Part shown: positions 34,534 through 42,085 of the stretch, piece after piece
Layout of the letters: every line of letters starts with the position of its first letter
Numbering within the stretch: the first letter of the stretch is position 1
From: Comamonas terrigena NBRC 13299
Lineage (GTDB): Bacteria; Pseudomonadota; Gammaproteobacteria; Burkholderiales; Burkholderiaceae_C
Direction: 5' to 3'
Length of the DNA: 64,000 bases
Assembly: GCF_006740045.1 (NCBI RefSeq)
Contig: NZ_AP019749.1
Span: forward strand, 1,073,001-1,137,000
Position numbers and translations under genes: made by a program
The notes under the pieces: generated by a model
The model's database searches: none
Told to the model about the DNA's origin: nothing
The model's input: only the letters and a program-made list of their open reading frames with translations

Positions 34534-35291
34534 GCCGCAACAGTTATCGCACCCTGGACGAAGCCCTGGCCGTGGAGGCCAAGCTCAAGCGCCGCCAGGA
34601 AAAAGCCCAGCAGGAGGCCGAGGCCGCAGGCGCTGCCGTCAAGAACGCCGCCAAGGCTTCTGCGGCCCGCGCCAAGCAGGGGGGCGGCAACAAGGCGCCG
34701 CGCCAGGGCAATACCGGCAGTGGTGAGATACGCATCATTGGCGGCGCATGGCGCCGCCGGCGCCTGCCCGTGGCCACCCGGCCCGGGCTGCGCCCCACGC
34801 CCGACCGCGTGCGCGAAACCCTGTTCAACTGGCTGGGCCAGGACCTGGGCGGCTGGCGCTGCATCGACGCGTTTGCCGGCACCGGTGCCCTCGGGCTGGA
34901 AGCTGCCTCGCGCGGCGCCGCCGAAGTCTGGATGGTGGAGCAGGATGCGGCGTTGACCGGCCAGATCCAGCAGCTGCAGCAGCAACTGGGGGCCACGGCG
35001 GTGCGTGTGCAGCGTGGTGATGCCCTGGCCGCGCTGAAGCAGGCGGCGCCCGGCCAATGGCATGCCATCTTTCTCGACCCGCCGTTCGCTGCCGACACCT
35101 TGTTCCAGCCCGCCTTGCAGGCGGCCGCCCAGGCGGTGGCTGCCGATGGCTATGTCTACCTGGAAGCGCCTGCGGCCTGGGACGACGCCGCGCTGGAGGC
35201 TTTTGGTCTGCAGGTACACCGCTACCTGAAAGCCGGCATGGTGCATGCGCATTTGCTGCGCAAGCGCCCGGAGGTGGCTGCAACGGCGTAA
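34530..35291 (+). CDS. rsmD: 16S rRNA (guanine(966)-N2)-methyltransferase RsmD
   Basis: The 253-residue protein has the RsmD start IRIIGGAWRRRRLPV at about residue 68, the SAM motif IDAFAGTGALGLEAASRGA and the catalytic DPPF motif. It methylates G966 of 16S rRNA. An N-terminal extension of about 60 residues, rich in Lys, Ala, Glu and Gln, precedes the usual start and looks like a charged helix. The GTG at 34530 lies in the stop of the upstream gene (GTGA), implying translational coupling. An internal start nearer residue 60 cannot be excluded. Confidence 0.93.
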   Translation: MSRNSYRTLDEALAVEAKLKRRQEKAQQEAEAAGAAVKNAAKASAARAKQGGGNKAPRQGNTGSGEIRIIGGAWRRRRLPVATRPGLRPTPDRVRETLFNWLGQDLGGWRCIDAFAGTGALGLEAASRGAAEVWMVEQDAALTGQIQQLQQQLGATAVRVQRGDALAALKQAAPGQWHAIFLDPPFAADTLFQPALQAAAQAVAADGYVYLEAPAAWDDAALEAFGLQVHRYLKAGMVHAHLLRKRPEVAATA

Positions 35292-35330
35292 TGCCGATGC
35301 CGGCCACTGCTGCGCGCAGGCAGATTGCAC

Positions 35331-35357
35331 AAGAGGCCCTGCGGGGCCTCTCTTTGT
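35331..35357 (+). terminator. rho-independent terminator of rsmD
   Basis: AGAGGCCC and GGGCCTCT form an 8-bp stem with loop TGCG, followed by CTTTG. It is nearly the same sequence as the terminator after secB at 45923. Confidence 0.75.
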
Positions 35358-35456
35358 TGGTGTGCAGGCATCTTCCCGGGGACAGGGTGGCCGGATGGGC
35401 AGCGGCATAATGGCGCTGCTTTTTTTGACAACCCTGCAGAACAAGGAGGCCTGTCC

Positions 35457-35951
35457 ATGTCCCATCCCCCGGTGATTGCTGTCTACCCCGGCACTTTCGA
35501 CCCCATCACCCTGGGCCACGAAGACGTGGTGCGCCGTGCCTGCCAGCTGTTTGACCGGGTGATCGTGGCGGTGGCGGCGGGGCACCACAAGAAAACGCTG
35601 TTCACGCTGGACGAGCGTCTGGAGATGGTGCGGGAGGCGGCGGCGCCGTACCCCAACGCCACGGTGGAGAGTTTCTCCGGCCTGGTGCGCGACTTTGTCG
35701 TGGCCAAGGGCGGCAAGGCCATGGTGCGCGGCCTGCGTGCGGTGACCGACTTCGACTATGAATTCCAGCTGGCCGGGATGAACCGCCACCTGATGCCCGA
35801 GGTGGAGACCGTGTTCCTGACGCCGGGTGACAAATACCAGTTCATCAGCAGCACTTTTGTGCGCGAGATTGCCTCGCTGGGCGGCGAGGTGGACAAGTTT
35901 GTTTCCGACAGCGTGCAGGCGCGCCTGATGGCCAAGGTGGGACGCGCCTGA
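35457..35951 (+). CDS. coaD: phosphopantetheine adenylyltransferase CoaD
   Basis: The 164-residue protein has the nucleotidyltransferase T/HxGH motif as TLGH (residues 18-21), VRGLRAVTDFDYEFQ and the C-terminal KYQFISSTFVREIA motif. It makes dephospho-CoA from 4'-phosphopantetheine and ATP, the fourth step of CoA synthesis. The start at 35457 follows AAGGAGG. rsmD immediately upstream is the common bacterial neighbour. Confidence 0.97.
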   Translation: MSHPPVIAVYPGTFDPITLGHEDVVRRACQLFDRVIVAVAAGHHKKTLFTLDERLEMVREAAAPYPNATVESFSGLVRDFVVAKGGKAMVRGLRAVTDFDYEFQLAGMNRHLMPEVETVFLTPGDKYQFISSTFVREIASLGGEVDKFVSDSVQARLMAKVGRA

Positions 35952-35957
35952 ACCCGG

Positions 35958-35983
35958 CCAGAGGGCGGAGGAATGCCCTCTGG
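35958..35983 (+). terminator. hairpin after coaD
   Basis: CCAGAGGGC and GCCCTCTGG form a 9-bp stem with an 8-base loop just after the coaD stop; flanking CGGCC/GGCCG can extend it. No T-run follows. Confidence 0.5.
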
Positions 35984-36017
35984 TCTGGCCGTTGGTCGCT
36001 GGTCTTGGAAGCGCCGC

Positions 36018-37142
36018 TCAGCGGGCGGCGGGCTGGTAGGGCGTGAGCAGGTCGTGCACAAAGCGCAGCTTGGTGATGGCACCGCTGGACAGGGCAAACG
36101 GATAGGCATGGTCCTGGCCCAGGCTGCGGTTCAGGCTGTTGAGCAGCAGGGTCAGCGGCACCCAGGCGCGCAGCATGGCGTCGAAATTGCGGCCTTGCGG
36201 TGTGAACGGGTCCTGCATGGTGTGCGGCCCCAGCTCTCCCGGGATGGTCAGCTGCGTGCGGTAGCTGGCGGCGGTTTCCATCAGATCGACCATGTGCAGA
36301 TAGTGGGCCCAGGTTTCGGCCCAGTCCTCCCAGGGGTGTGCGGTGGCATAGGCGCTGACATGCTGCTCCTCCCAGCCGTAGGGGCCGGCAGGACCCACGT
36401 GGTAGTGGGCCTGCAGTGCCTGGCCATAGTCCTGGCGCTCATCGCCAAACAGGGCGCGGAACTGTTCCAGGGCGTGTGGCTGGGCATGGACCAGCACATC
36501 CCAGTAGAAATGCCCGGATTCATGGCGCAGATGGCCGATCAGCGTGCGGTAGGGCTCATGCAGTGCCATGCGGCGGCGTGTGCGTTCGTCGTCATCGGCT
36601 TCGGTCACGTTCAGCACAATGGTGCCGCTGCGGTGGCCGGTCATCACCGGCTGGCCGGGTTGGTCGGCCAGGAACTCGAACTCGGGCGCCGCCACGCCGT
36701 CCAGGCGGGTCAGGTGCAAGCGGGCCAGGGTGTAGAACAGCCGGCGCTTGGCGTCTTCGATCACTTTCCAGCGGCGCAGATTGGCGGGGTCCGACAAATC
36801 CGGCAGCCAGCGGGTTTGCCGGCAGGAAATGCACAGCGTTTGGGGATCGTCCGCAGGCACGGCAAAGTTGCACGCTTGGTAGGTCGTGTGGTTGCTGCAC
36901 AGCCGCCAGCGGCCGGAGCCCGTGTGGCCGGCATCCATGGCCTGCCAGAGTTCGGTCGCAGGGGCAGCCGTGGGCAGGGCCTGGACGGCGGGCACCGCGG
37001 CGGCGCCTGTGGGAAGAGCCGGCGTGAGTGCAGCCATGCGCAGCCATTCGGGCACAAAGGCCAGCGTGCTGCCACAGTGCACGCAGCAGGTGCTGTCGAA
37101 GAAAACCAGGTGACCGCAGTGATCGCAATTGAAGGCGCGCAT
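36018..37142 (-). CDS. putative zinc-binding metallopeptidase with N-terminal zinc ribbon
   Basis: The 374-residue cytoplasmic protein opens with a zinc ribbon (CDHC and CVHC, residues 6-23), and a second Cys set follows (CSNH, CISC). The core holds the metallopeptidase motif HLRHESGHFYWD (HExxH) and a downstream EDWAETWAHYLH helix that can give the third ligand. This layout fits the Peptidase_Mx family, whose substrates are not known. The start ATG at 37142 opens directly on the ribbon. It is convergent with coaD. A function in protein or peptide processing is inferred only. Confidence 0.82.
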   Translation of the reverse strand: MRAFNCDHCGHLVFFDSTCCVHCGSTLAFVPEWLRMAALTPALPTGAAAVPAVQALPTAAPATELWQAMDAGHTGSGRWRLCSNHTTYQACNFAVPADDPQTLCISCRQTRWLPDLSDPANLRRWKVIEDAKRRLFYTLARLHLTRLDGVAAPEFEFLADQPGQPVMTGHRSGTIVLNVTEADDDERTRRRMALHEPYRTLIGHLRHESGHFYWDVLVHAQPHALEQFRALFGDERQDYGQALQAHYHVGPAGPYGWEEQHVSAYATAHPWEDWAETWAHYLHMVDLMETAASYRTQLTIPGELGPHTMQDPFTPQGRNFDAMLRAWVPLTLLLNSLNRSLGQDHAYPFALSSGAITKLRFVHDLLTPYQPAAR

Positions 37143-37172
37143 GGCGTGTAGCTTACCGAATGGCAAAGCCCC

Positions 37173-37207
37173 AAAAAAATGCCGGCAAACGCAAGCATTT
37201 GCCGGCA
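37173..37207 (-). terminator. rho-independent terminator downstream of the BON gene
   Basis: TGCCGGCAAA and TTTGCCGGCA form a perfect 10-bp stem with an 8-base loop; on the minus strand a T-run follows (plus-strand A-run 37173-37179). It ends the transcript of the BON lipoprotein gene. Confidence 0.8.
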
Positions 37208-37282
37208 CCAGGGGGCTCGGGGCCCCGTCATGGAAGTGCTGCTGCGCTGCAGGCGCGGTGAGCGCCCGCAGCGCAGCGGGGG

Positions 37283-37603
37283 TCAGGGACGGACCACGAT
37301 GCTGTTTTGCACGGCCCGGACGTTCTTGGTGTTGCGTGCAATGGATTCCGCACGGTCTTTTTCGGCCTGGCTCTTGGCAAAGCCCGACAGCTGCACCGTG
37401 CCCTTGAGGGTCTCCACACTGATGGCGGTGGCCGACACGGACTTGTCTTCGGCCATCTTGGCCTTCACCGCCGTGGTGATGGCGGAGTCATCGACATAGG
37501 AACCCACGCTCTGCTGGTCGCGGACCACGGCACAGCCGGTGGTGACCAGGACGGCGGCGCCCATCAGGACAGACAAGGTGATGGCACGGGTGGTTTTCTG
37601 CAT
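37283..37603 (-). CDS. BON-domain lipoprotein (OsmY-like)
   Basis: The 106-residue protein has a lipoprotein signal with lipobox VTTGC (residues 20-24) and one BON domain: DDSAITTAVKAKMAEDKSVSATAISVETLKGTVQLSGFAKSQAEKDRA. BON domains bind membranes or phospholipids, and OsmY-type proteins respond to osmotic or envelope stress. It groups with the DUF883 and DUF1328 genes upstream. It probably sits on the periplasmic face of a membrane. Confidence 0.9.
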   Translation of the reverse strand: MQKTTRAITLSVLMGAAVLVTTGCAVVRDQQSVGSYVDDSAITTAVKAKMAEDKSVSATAISVETLKGTVQLSGFAKSQAEKDRAESIARNTKNVRAVQNSIVVRP

Positions 37604-37723
37604 AGAAGCTCCTTATGTGGTCTGTTGGGGGAGAGAACGAAAAAGAAGGTGAGGGGACCGTTGCCACCGTGGACGCCTCAGGGCGAGTACCCACGGTATG
37701 GGGGGCGGTGGTGTGCCACCGCC

Positions 37724-38149
37724 TCAGCGGCGGCGCGAGCCCATCAGCAGTGCGGCGACGGCGGCACCCGCAGCGGCGGCCAGCAGGATGGACTTTCCGG
37801 GCTGCTCCACCACATAGCGCGTGGTGGCTTCGGATGCCTGCTGGAACTGGCGGCGTGCGCGTTCGGAGCTGTCGGCGCAGAACTGGATGCTGCGCTCCGC
37901 CATGGCCTGTGCCTTGGCGGCGAAGTCATCGATGGAAGGACTGAGCTCGCGCTCCACCGCGCTGAAACCGTCCTGGGCCTTGTCAAAGGCATGGCTGGCC
38001 GCCGCACGGGTGTTGCGCATGGCGTCGCGGGCGCTGTCGGCCACGTTGCCGGCAAATTCCTGGGCGCTGTGGGCCGCTTCCTTGGCGGCATCCCGGGTGG
38101 CATCTGCGGCCTGGTCTACGCGCTTTTGGGTGTCTTCAGAAAATGGCAT
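37724..38149 (-). CDS. DUF883-family (ElaB/YqjD-like) membrane-anchored protein
   Basis: The 141-residue protein is almost wholly helical and rich in Ala, Asp, Glu and Arg, with a long amphipathic coiled region (residues 1-110) and a C-terminal hydrophobic tail anchor (about 118-136) ending GSRRR. This matches ElaB/YqjD-type DUF883 proteins, some of which bind ribosomes at the membrane in stationary phase. It lies between the BON and DUF1328 genes on the same strand. Confidence 0.82.
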   Translation of the reverse strand: MPFSEDTQKRVDQAADATRDAAKEAAHSAQEFAGNVADSARDAMRNTRAAASHAFDKAQDGFSAVERELSPSIDDFAAKAQAMAERSIQFCADSSERARRQFQQASEATTRYVVEQPGKSILLAAAAGAAVAALLMGSRRR

Positions 38150-38181
38150 GTCATGGATCCTTTATAGGGTGAGGGCAGCAT

Positions 38182-38346
38182 TCATCCTTTTTTGAGAAGA
38201 CTGAGCACAAAAGTGATGACGGCCATGATCACGAACACATAGAACAGAATCTTGGCAATGCCCACTGCGCTGGCAGCAATGCCGCCAAAGCCGAATACGG
38301 CGGCAATCAGGGCGATGACCAAGCAGACGATGGCGTAGTGCAGCAT
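38182..38346 (-). CDS. DUF1328 small membrane protein
   Basis: A 54-residue frame starts [20 protein letters not shown] and continues with a second hydrophobic segment ending SLLKKG. This is the typical DUF1328 pattern of two close membrane helices with a [17 protein letters not shown] centre. These are stress-associated small inner-membrane proteins of unknown function. It lies about 30 bp upstream of the DUF883 gene. The ATG at 38346 is preceded by GCGGAGAACGAT. Confidence 0.88.
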   Translation of the reverse strand: MLHYAIVCLVIALIAAVFGFGGIAASAVGIAKILFYVFVIMAVITFVLSLLKKG

Positions 38347-38490
38347 ATCGTTCTCCGCTAAGAGTGAACCCGCTTCCCAATGTTGGAAGGCAGATGGATC
38401 ACTTTAGGGGCAGCTGTAACAGCGAGGTGACGGTCCCGGAGAAGGCTAGGTGTCAGTCGGCAGGGTGCAGGCACGTCAGCCCAGGACTAC

Positions 38491-38518
38491 AAAAAAATGG
38501 CTTGCCGAAGCAAGCCAT
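38491..38518 (-). terminator. rho-independent terminator of the histidine kinase gene
   Basis: On the minus strand ATGGCTTGC and GCAAGCCAT form a 9-bp stem with a 4-base loop, followed by a seven-base T-run. It lies 22 bp past the kinase stop. Confidence 0.88.
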
Positions 38519-38539
38519 GGGGAGCCAGGGGGCGGGGTG

Positions 38540-39895
38540 TCAGGCGGCAATCGAGGACTGGGCCGTGGGAATCACCGCAGAGATGGTGGTGCCGTCGCCC
38601 AGTGCGGAGGTGACGGTCAGGCGGCCGCCTGCGGCTTCCACCCGGTGGCGCATGCCGGCCAGACCGTGCGAGTTGGGGCGCACGCTGTGCATGTCAAAAC
38701 CGTTGCCATTGTCCTGAATCTGCACCGCCACATAGGTGGGGTAGTTGTGCACGCTGACCACCACACGGGATGCACTGGCGTATTTGCCGATATTCGTCAG
38801 CGACTCCTGCACGATGCGGTAGACCGTCAGCTGCGTGGCGTCGGGCAGTTCCACCTGTTCCAGGCTGCTTTCCACCTCGATATTGGAACGCTGGGCGAAT
38901 TCGCGGGTCAGGATTTCCAGTGAGGTCGTCAGGCCCAGATTGGAGAGGGACGACGGACGCAGGTCTTCGATGATGCGGCGCTTGAGGGCAATGCCGCTGT
39001 TGAGGGTTTCCGTCAGGTGCATGATGCGGTCCGCCACTTCGGGTACCGTCATGTCGATGCGGGATTTGAGGCGGGCCACGTCCAGCTTGGCCGCTGTCAG
39101 CAAGGATCCCAGTTCGTCGTGCAATTCGCGTGCGAGATGGCCGCGTTCGTCTTCGCGCACCTGCTGCAGGTGGTTGGCCAGTTCGGTCAGGGTGGCGGTG
39201 CGCTCGCGCACCAGGTCTTCCAGGCGGCTGCGTTCCTCGCTCTGGATTTTCTGTTCCCGCTTGTGCACATCCTCCAGGGTGTGGGTCTGGCGCAGGTACA
39301 TGTAGAACGCCAGCAGGCCGATCACCGTCACGGTGGCAATCCCCAGGCGGGACAGCCACAGCGCGTTCTCGACATCGCTGCGTTTGGCCTCTGCACGGGC
39401 GTCGCTGCGCTCCGTCAGCTGCCGGGTGTAGCTGCGGATGGCATCCATGTTCTGCTTGCCCATGTCGGTGAACATGACGAAGCGCCAGGCTTCTTCATTG
39501 CCTTCGCGGAACAGGCGCAGGCTCAACTCCATCTCGGCCGTCTTGCGGGAGACCTGGCGGGACAGGGGAGAGAAGATGGTCAGGTCATCGGGCTCATCGA
39601 TGAACAGCTCGCGCAGCTGGTCCATGTCTCCGTTGATCGATGTGATGGCCTTGTTGTAGGGCTCCAGATAGCGTTCGTCACTGGTCAGCAGATAGCCCCT
39701 CAGCCCGGTCTCTGCGTCCAGCATGTTCTGCATCAAATGGTTGATGGCATTGCGCGTGCTTTGGGTGTGCGCCATGGCTTCAAGCGCCTGGTTGGAGCGC
39801 TGGTACCCAACCTCATTGATCGCCACCATGGCGATGGCTGCCAGCATGGCCAGCGGCAAGCTGATGGCCATTCGGCGTATTTGGGACCATTTCAT
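38540..39895 (-). CDS. CHASE3-type sensor histidine kinase (NarX/DegS class)
   Basis: The 451-residue kinase has an N-terminal membrane helix (about 9-27), a periplasmic helical region with the CHASE3-like core MLDAETGLRGYLLTSDERYLEPY (about 58-80), and a second helix (about 183-200). A coiled linker and a HisKA_3 dimerisation domain follow, with phospho-acceptor His259 in ELHDELGSLL. The ATPase domain has N-box VQESLTNIGKYA and G-boxes DNGNGFD and SHGLAGM. It faces a NarL-type regulator gene across a 143-bp divergent region, its likely partner. Confidence 0.93.
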   Translation of the reverse strand: MKWSQIRRMAISLPLAMLAAIAMVAINEVGYQRSNQALEAMAHTQSTRNAINHLMQNMLDAETGLRGYLLTSDERYLEPYNKAITSINGDMDQLRELFIDEPDDLTIFSPLSRQVSRKTAEMELSLRLFREGNEEAWRFVMFTDMGKQNMDAIRSYTRQLTERSDARAEAKRSDVENALWLSRLGIATVTVIGLLAFYMYLRQTHTLEDVHKREQKIQSEERSRLEDLVRERTATLTELANHLQQVREDERGHLARELHDELGSLLTAAKLDVARLKSRIDMTVPEVADRIMHLTETLNSGIALKRRIIEDLRPSSLSNLGLTTSLEILTREFAQRSNIEVESSLEQVELPDATQLTVYRIVQESLTNIGKYASASRVVVSVHNYPTYVAVQIQDNGNGFDMHSVRPNSHGLAGMRHRVEAAGGRLTVTSALGDGTTISAVIPTAQSSIAA

Positions 39896-39983
39896 CGAAA
39901 TCCTCCTGCGGTCAGGAGTGTGGTGCAGTTATTCTGCATAATCAAGTTGCTTCAGACGCGATGTACGTTAGCAATGACCAGTT

Positions 39984-40003
39984 GGTTTCTGCATACAGAA
40001 ACC
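39984..40003. promoter_or_regulatory. palindrome in the kinase/regulator divergent region
   Basis: GGTTTCTG-CATA-CAGAAACC is a perfect inverted repeat; CAGT and ACTG extend it imperfectly on both sides. It lies 36 bp before the response regulator start and about 90 bp before the kinase start. It suits an operator for autoregulation by the NarL-type protein. Confidence 0.55.
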
Positions 40004-40038
40004 TGACTGCGTGCCTTACTCAGAGGAGAAACGATTCG

Positions 40039-40671
40039 ATGATCAAAGTAGGCATAGTCGATGACCACGCGATTGTTCGTCAGGGTTTACGCCAATACCT
40101 GTCCGAACATGTGGATTTACGGGTGGTGGGGGAGGCTTCGAATGGCCGTGAAGCCATTGATCTGGTGAGAGAGCAAGAAATTGATGTATTGCTGATGGAT
40201 TTGTCCATGCCCGGACAAAGTGGCCTGGATGCCTTGGCCATGTTGCGCGCCAAGGCCCCGGATATGGGAATTCTGATTCTGAGCGGTTATCCCGAAGAGC
40301 ATTACGCGATCAATCTGATCCGTCAGGGTGCCAGTGGTTATCTCAACAAGGAATGCGATCCCAAGGAAATTGCAGAGGCCATTCGCACGATTGCGCTGGG
40401 TCGCCGCTATCTGACGCCCACGGTGGCCGATCTGCTGGCGCAGCAACTCAATCGCAAGGACGATGCGCCGCCCCATGAGCAGCTGTCAGAGCGTGAATTT
40501 CAGGTTTTCCTGAAGTTGGCCAAGGGAGAAACAGCCGGCGATATTGCCAAGTCACTGTCTCTGAGTGTAAAAACTGTAAGTACGTACAGAACGCGTTTGA
40601 TGGAGAAAATGTCACTCTCCTCCAACAGCGACCTGACTTACTACGCGTTGAAAAACAAGCTCATTGATTGA
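40039..40671 (+). CDS. NarL/LuxR-family response regulator
   Basis: The 210-residue regulator has a receiver domain with acidic residues Asp8/Asp9, phospho-acceptor Asp54 (LLMDLSMPG), conserved Ser in ILILSGYPE and Lys in YLNKECDP. A C-terminal LuxR-type helix-turn-helix follows (LSEREFQVFLKLAKGETAGDIAKSLSLSVKTVSTYRTRLMEKM). The ATG at 40039 follows CAGAGGAGAAA; a longer frame from 39961 would read through the palindromic operator. It probably pairs with the divergent histidine kinase. Confidence 0.94.
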   Translation: MIKVGIVDDHAIVRQGLRQYLSEHVDLRVVGEASNGREAIDLVREQEIDVLLMDLSMPGQSGLDALAMLRAKAPDMGILILSGYPEEHYAINLIRQGASGYLNKECDPKEIAEAIRTIALGRRYLTPTVADLLAQQLNRKDDAPPHEQLSEREFQVFLKLAKGETAGDIAKSLSLSVKTVSTYRTRLMEKMSLSSNSDLTYYALKNKLID

Positions 40672-40680
40672 ACGCTGTGC

Positions 40681-40720
40681 CCCATGAAAAAAGCTGCCGG
40701 AAGGCAGCTTTTTTCATGGG
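40681..40720. terminator. perfect 18-bp-stem bidirectional terminator
   Basis: CCCATGAAAAAAGCTGCC, loop GGAA, then its exact complement fills 40 bases between two convergent regulator genes. A6 and T6 runs inside the stem make it a terminator for both strands. Confidence 0.92.
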
Positions 40721-40736
40721 CGGTTGTAGGCAGGTT

Positions 40737-41114
40737 TTATGCCGCGGCACTTTGCTGCGTGCAGTAATCGACCAGCGCATCGATTTCATTGGATTTATCG
40801 AATACCGCATCCACGCCGAGCTGGGAGCAGCGCGCCCGGACATCGGCCGTGGCGTAGTTGCTGAGCACCACCATACGCTGCTGCGCGGAACGTTCCTGGC
40901 AGGCCGCCAACACGCCGAGGCCGCTGCCCTGGCGCAGGAACAGGTCCACGATGGCGATATCCCAGTGGTGGCCATTGGTGGACAGCCAGGCCGTGCCTTC
41001 GGCTTCGGTTTCCGCAATACCCACGGTCTCCACATCGGCCAGCTCAGAGAGCGTTTCGATCAGGTTCTCGCGAATCGTGGCGTTGTCTTCAACGATGTAT
41101 GCGCGCAGTTTCAC
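40737..41114 (-). CDS. receiver-only response regulator
   Basis: This 125-residue protein is a single receiver domain with Glu9/Asp10, phospho-acceptor Asp57 (IAIVDLFLRQGSG), a conserved Ser in VVLSNYA and Lys in VFDKSNE. There is no output domain. It converges on the NarL-type regulator gene and shares its terminator. It may act as a phosphate sink or protein-binding switch for the adjacent two-component pair, or serve another pathway. All phosphorylation residues are present. Confidence 0.88.
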   Translation of the reverse strand: MKLRAYIVEDNATIRENLIETLSELADVETVGIAETEAEGTAWLSTNGHHWDIAIVDLFLRQGSGLGVLAACQERSAQQRMVVLSNYATADVRARCSQLGVDAVFDKSNEIDALVDYCTQQSAAA

Positions 41115-41249
41115 TGTAGATAACCATCAAGTGGGGGGGGGACGCAATGCGGACATGGTAGGGTGGCATGGCAAATGCCGGTGTGCACTTTGTACGGACC
41201 ATTCTGCCAGCCTCTGAGTTGTAAAAGGGTAGGCAGAATCCTACATTTT

Positions 41250-41993
41250 TTAACCACATACCTTGCATTCTGTGTTGCGGTGCGCGCGCATCCGGCTCCA
41301 TTCCATGCTGCGACCCTCCAGCATCAGCAACTGGCCCGTCATGGGCGTGCCGGCCCCGGAAAGCAGCTTGAGGGCTTCCGTGGCCTGCAGGCTGCCCATC
41401 ACGCCGACCAGCGGGGCAAAAACGCCCATGGTGGAGCATTGCACCTCTTCAAACTCGGCATCGGGGGGGAACAGGCAGGCATAGCAGGGGCTGTCGGGCT
41501 GGCGCGGGTCAAAGACACTCAGCTGCCCGTCAAAGCGGATCACGGCTGCAGCCACCAGTGGAACCCGGTGGCGCATGCATGCGGCGTTGATGGCGTGGCG
41601 CGTGCGGTAGTTGTCGCTGCAGTCCAGTACCACACTGGCGCGCGGCACCGCGTGGTCCAGCAGCGCGTCATCGGCACGCTGCTGCAGGCAATGCACTTTC
41701 ACGCCGGGATTCAGCGCATGCAGTGCGGCAGCCAGGGACTCCACCTTGGGCATGCCCACCCGTTCGGTGGTGTGGCCGATCTGGCGCTGCAGATTGGTCA
41801 GGTCAACGGTGTCGTGGTCCACCAGCGTGATCTCGCCGACACCGGCCGATGCCAGAAACAGCGCGGCCGGGCAGCCCAGGCCGCCAGCACCGATGACCAG
41901 GGCGTGGGCATCCAGAATGCGCTGCTGGCCTTCGATGCCGACCTCATCCAGCAGGATGTGGCGTGAGTAGCGCAGCAGTTGATCGTCATTCAT
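41250..41993 (-). CDS. moeB: HesA/MoeB/ThiF-family adenylyltransferase
   Basis: The 247-residue E1-like enzyme has RYSRHILLDEVGIEGQ, nucleotide-binding GAGGLGCPAALFLASAGVG, D-x-D-x-V in VDHDTVDLTNLQRQ, zinc cysteines CYAC and CKVC, and the adenylation-site region QCSTMGVFAPLVG. It adenylates the C-terminal Gly-Gly of a sulfur carrier (MoaD or ThiS). It lacks the rhodanese domain found in longer MoeZ forms. The start ATG at 41993 gives MNDDQLLRYSRH. MoeB and ThiF cannot be separated by sequence alone. Confidence 0.9.
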   Translation of the reverse strand: MNDDQLLRYSRHILLDEVGIEGQQRILDAHALVIGAGGLGCPAALFLASAGVGEITLVDHDTVDLTNLQRQIGHTTERVGMPKVESLAAALHALNPGVKVHCLQQRADDALLDHAVPRASVVLDCSDNYRTRHAINAACMRHRVPLVAAAVIRFDGQLSVFDPRQPDSPCYACLFPPDAEFEEVQCSTMGVFAPLVGVMGSLQATEALKLLSGAGTPMTGQLLMLEGRSMEWSRMRAHRNTECKVCG

Positions 41994-42023
41994 GGCAGTG
42001 GGCCCATATCGTTGCGGGAAATG

Positions 42024-42052
42024 AAAAAGCCGGGAGCATGGCGTCCCGGCTT
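42024..42052 (-). terminator. rho-independent terminator of the ctpA gene
   Basis: AAGCCGGGA and TCCCGGCTT form a 9-bp stem with an 8-base loop; a T-run follows on the minus strand (plus-strand AAAAA at 42024). It lies between ctpA and moeB, so the two are probably separate transcripts. Confidence 0.82.
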
Positions 42053-42085
42053 GGGTGAGCGGCGCAGGCGGGAAGCCTGCCGTGC

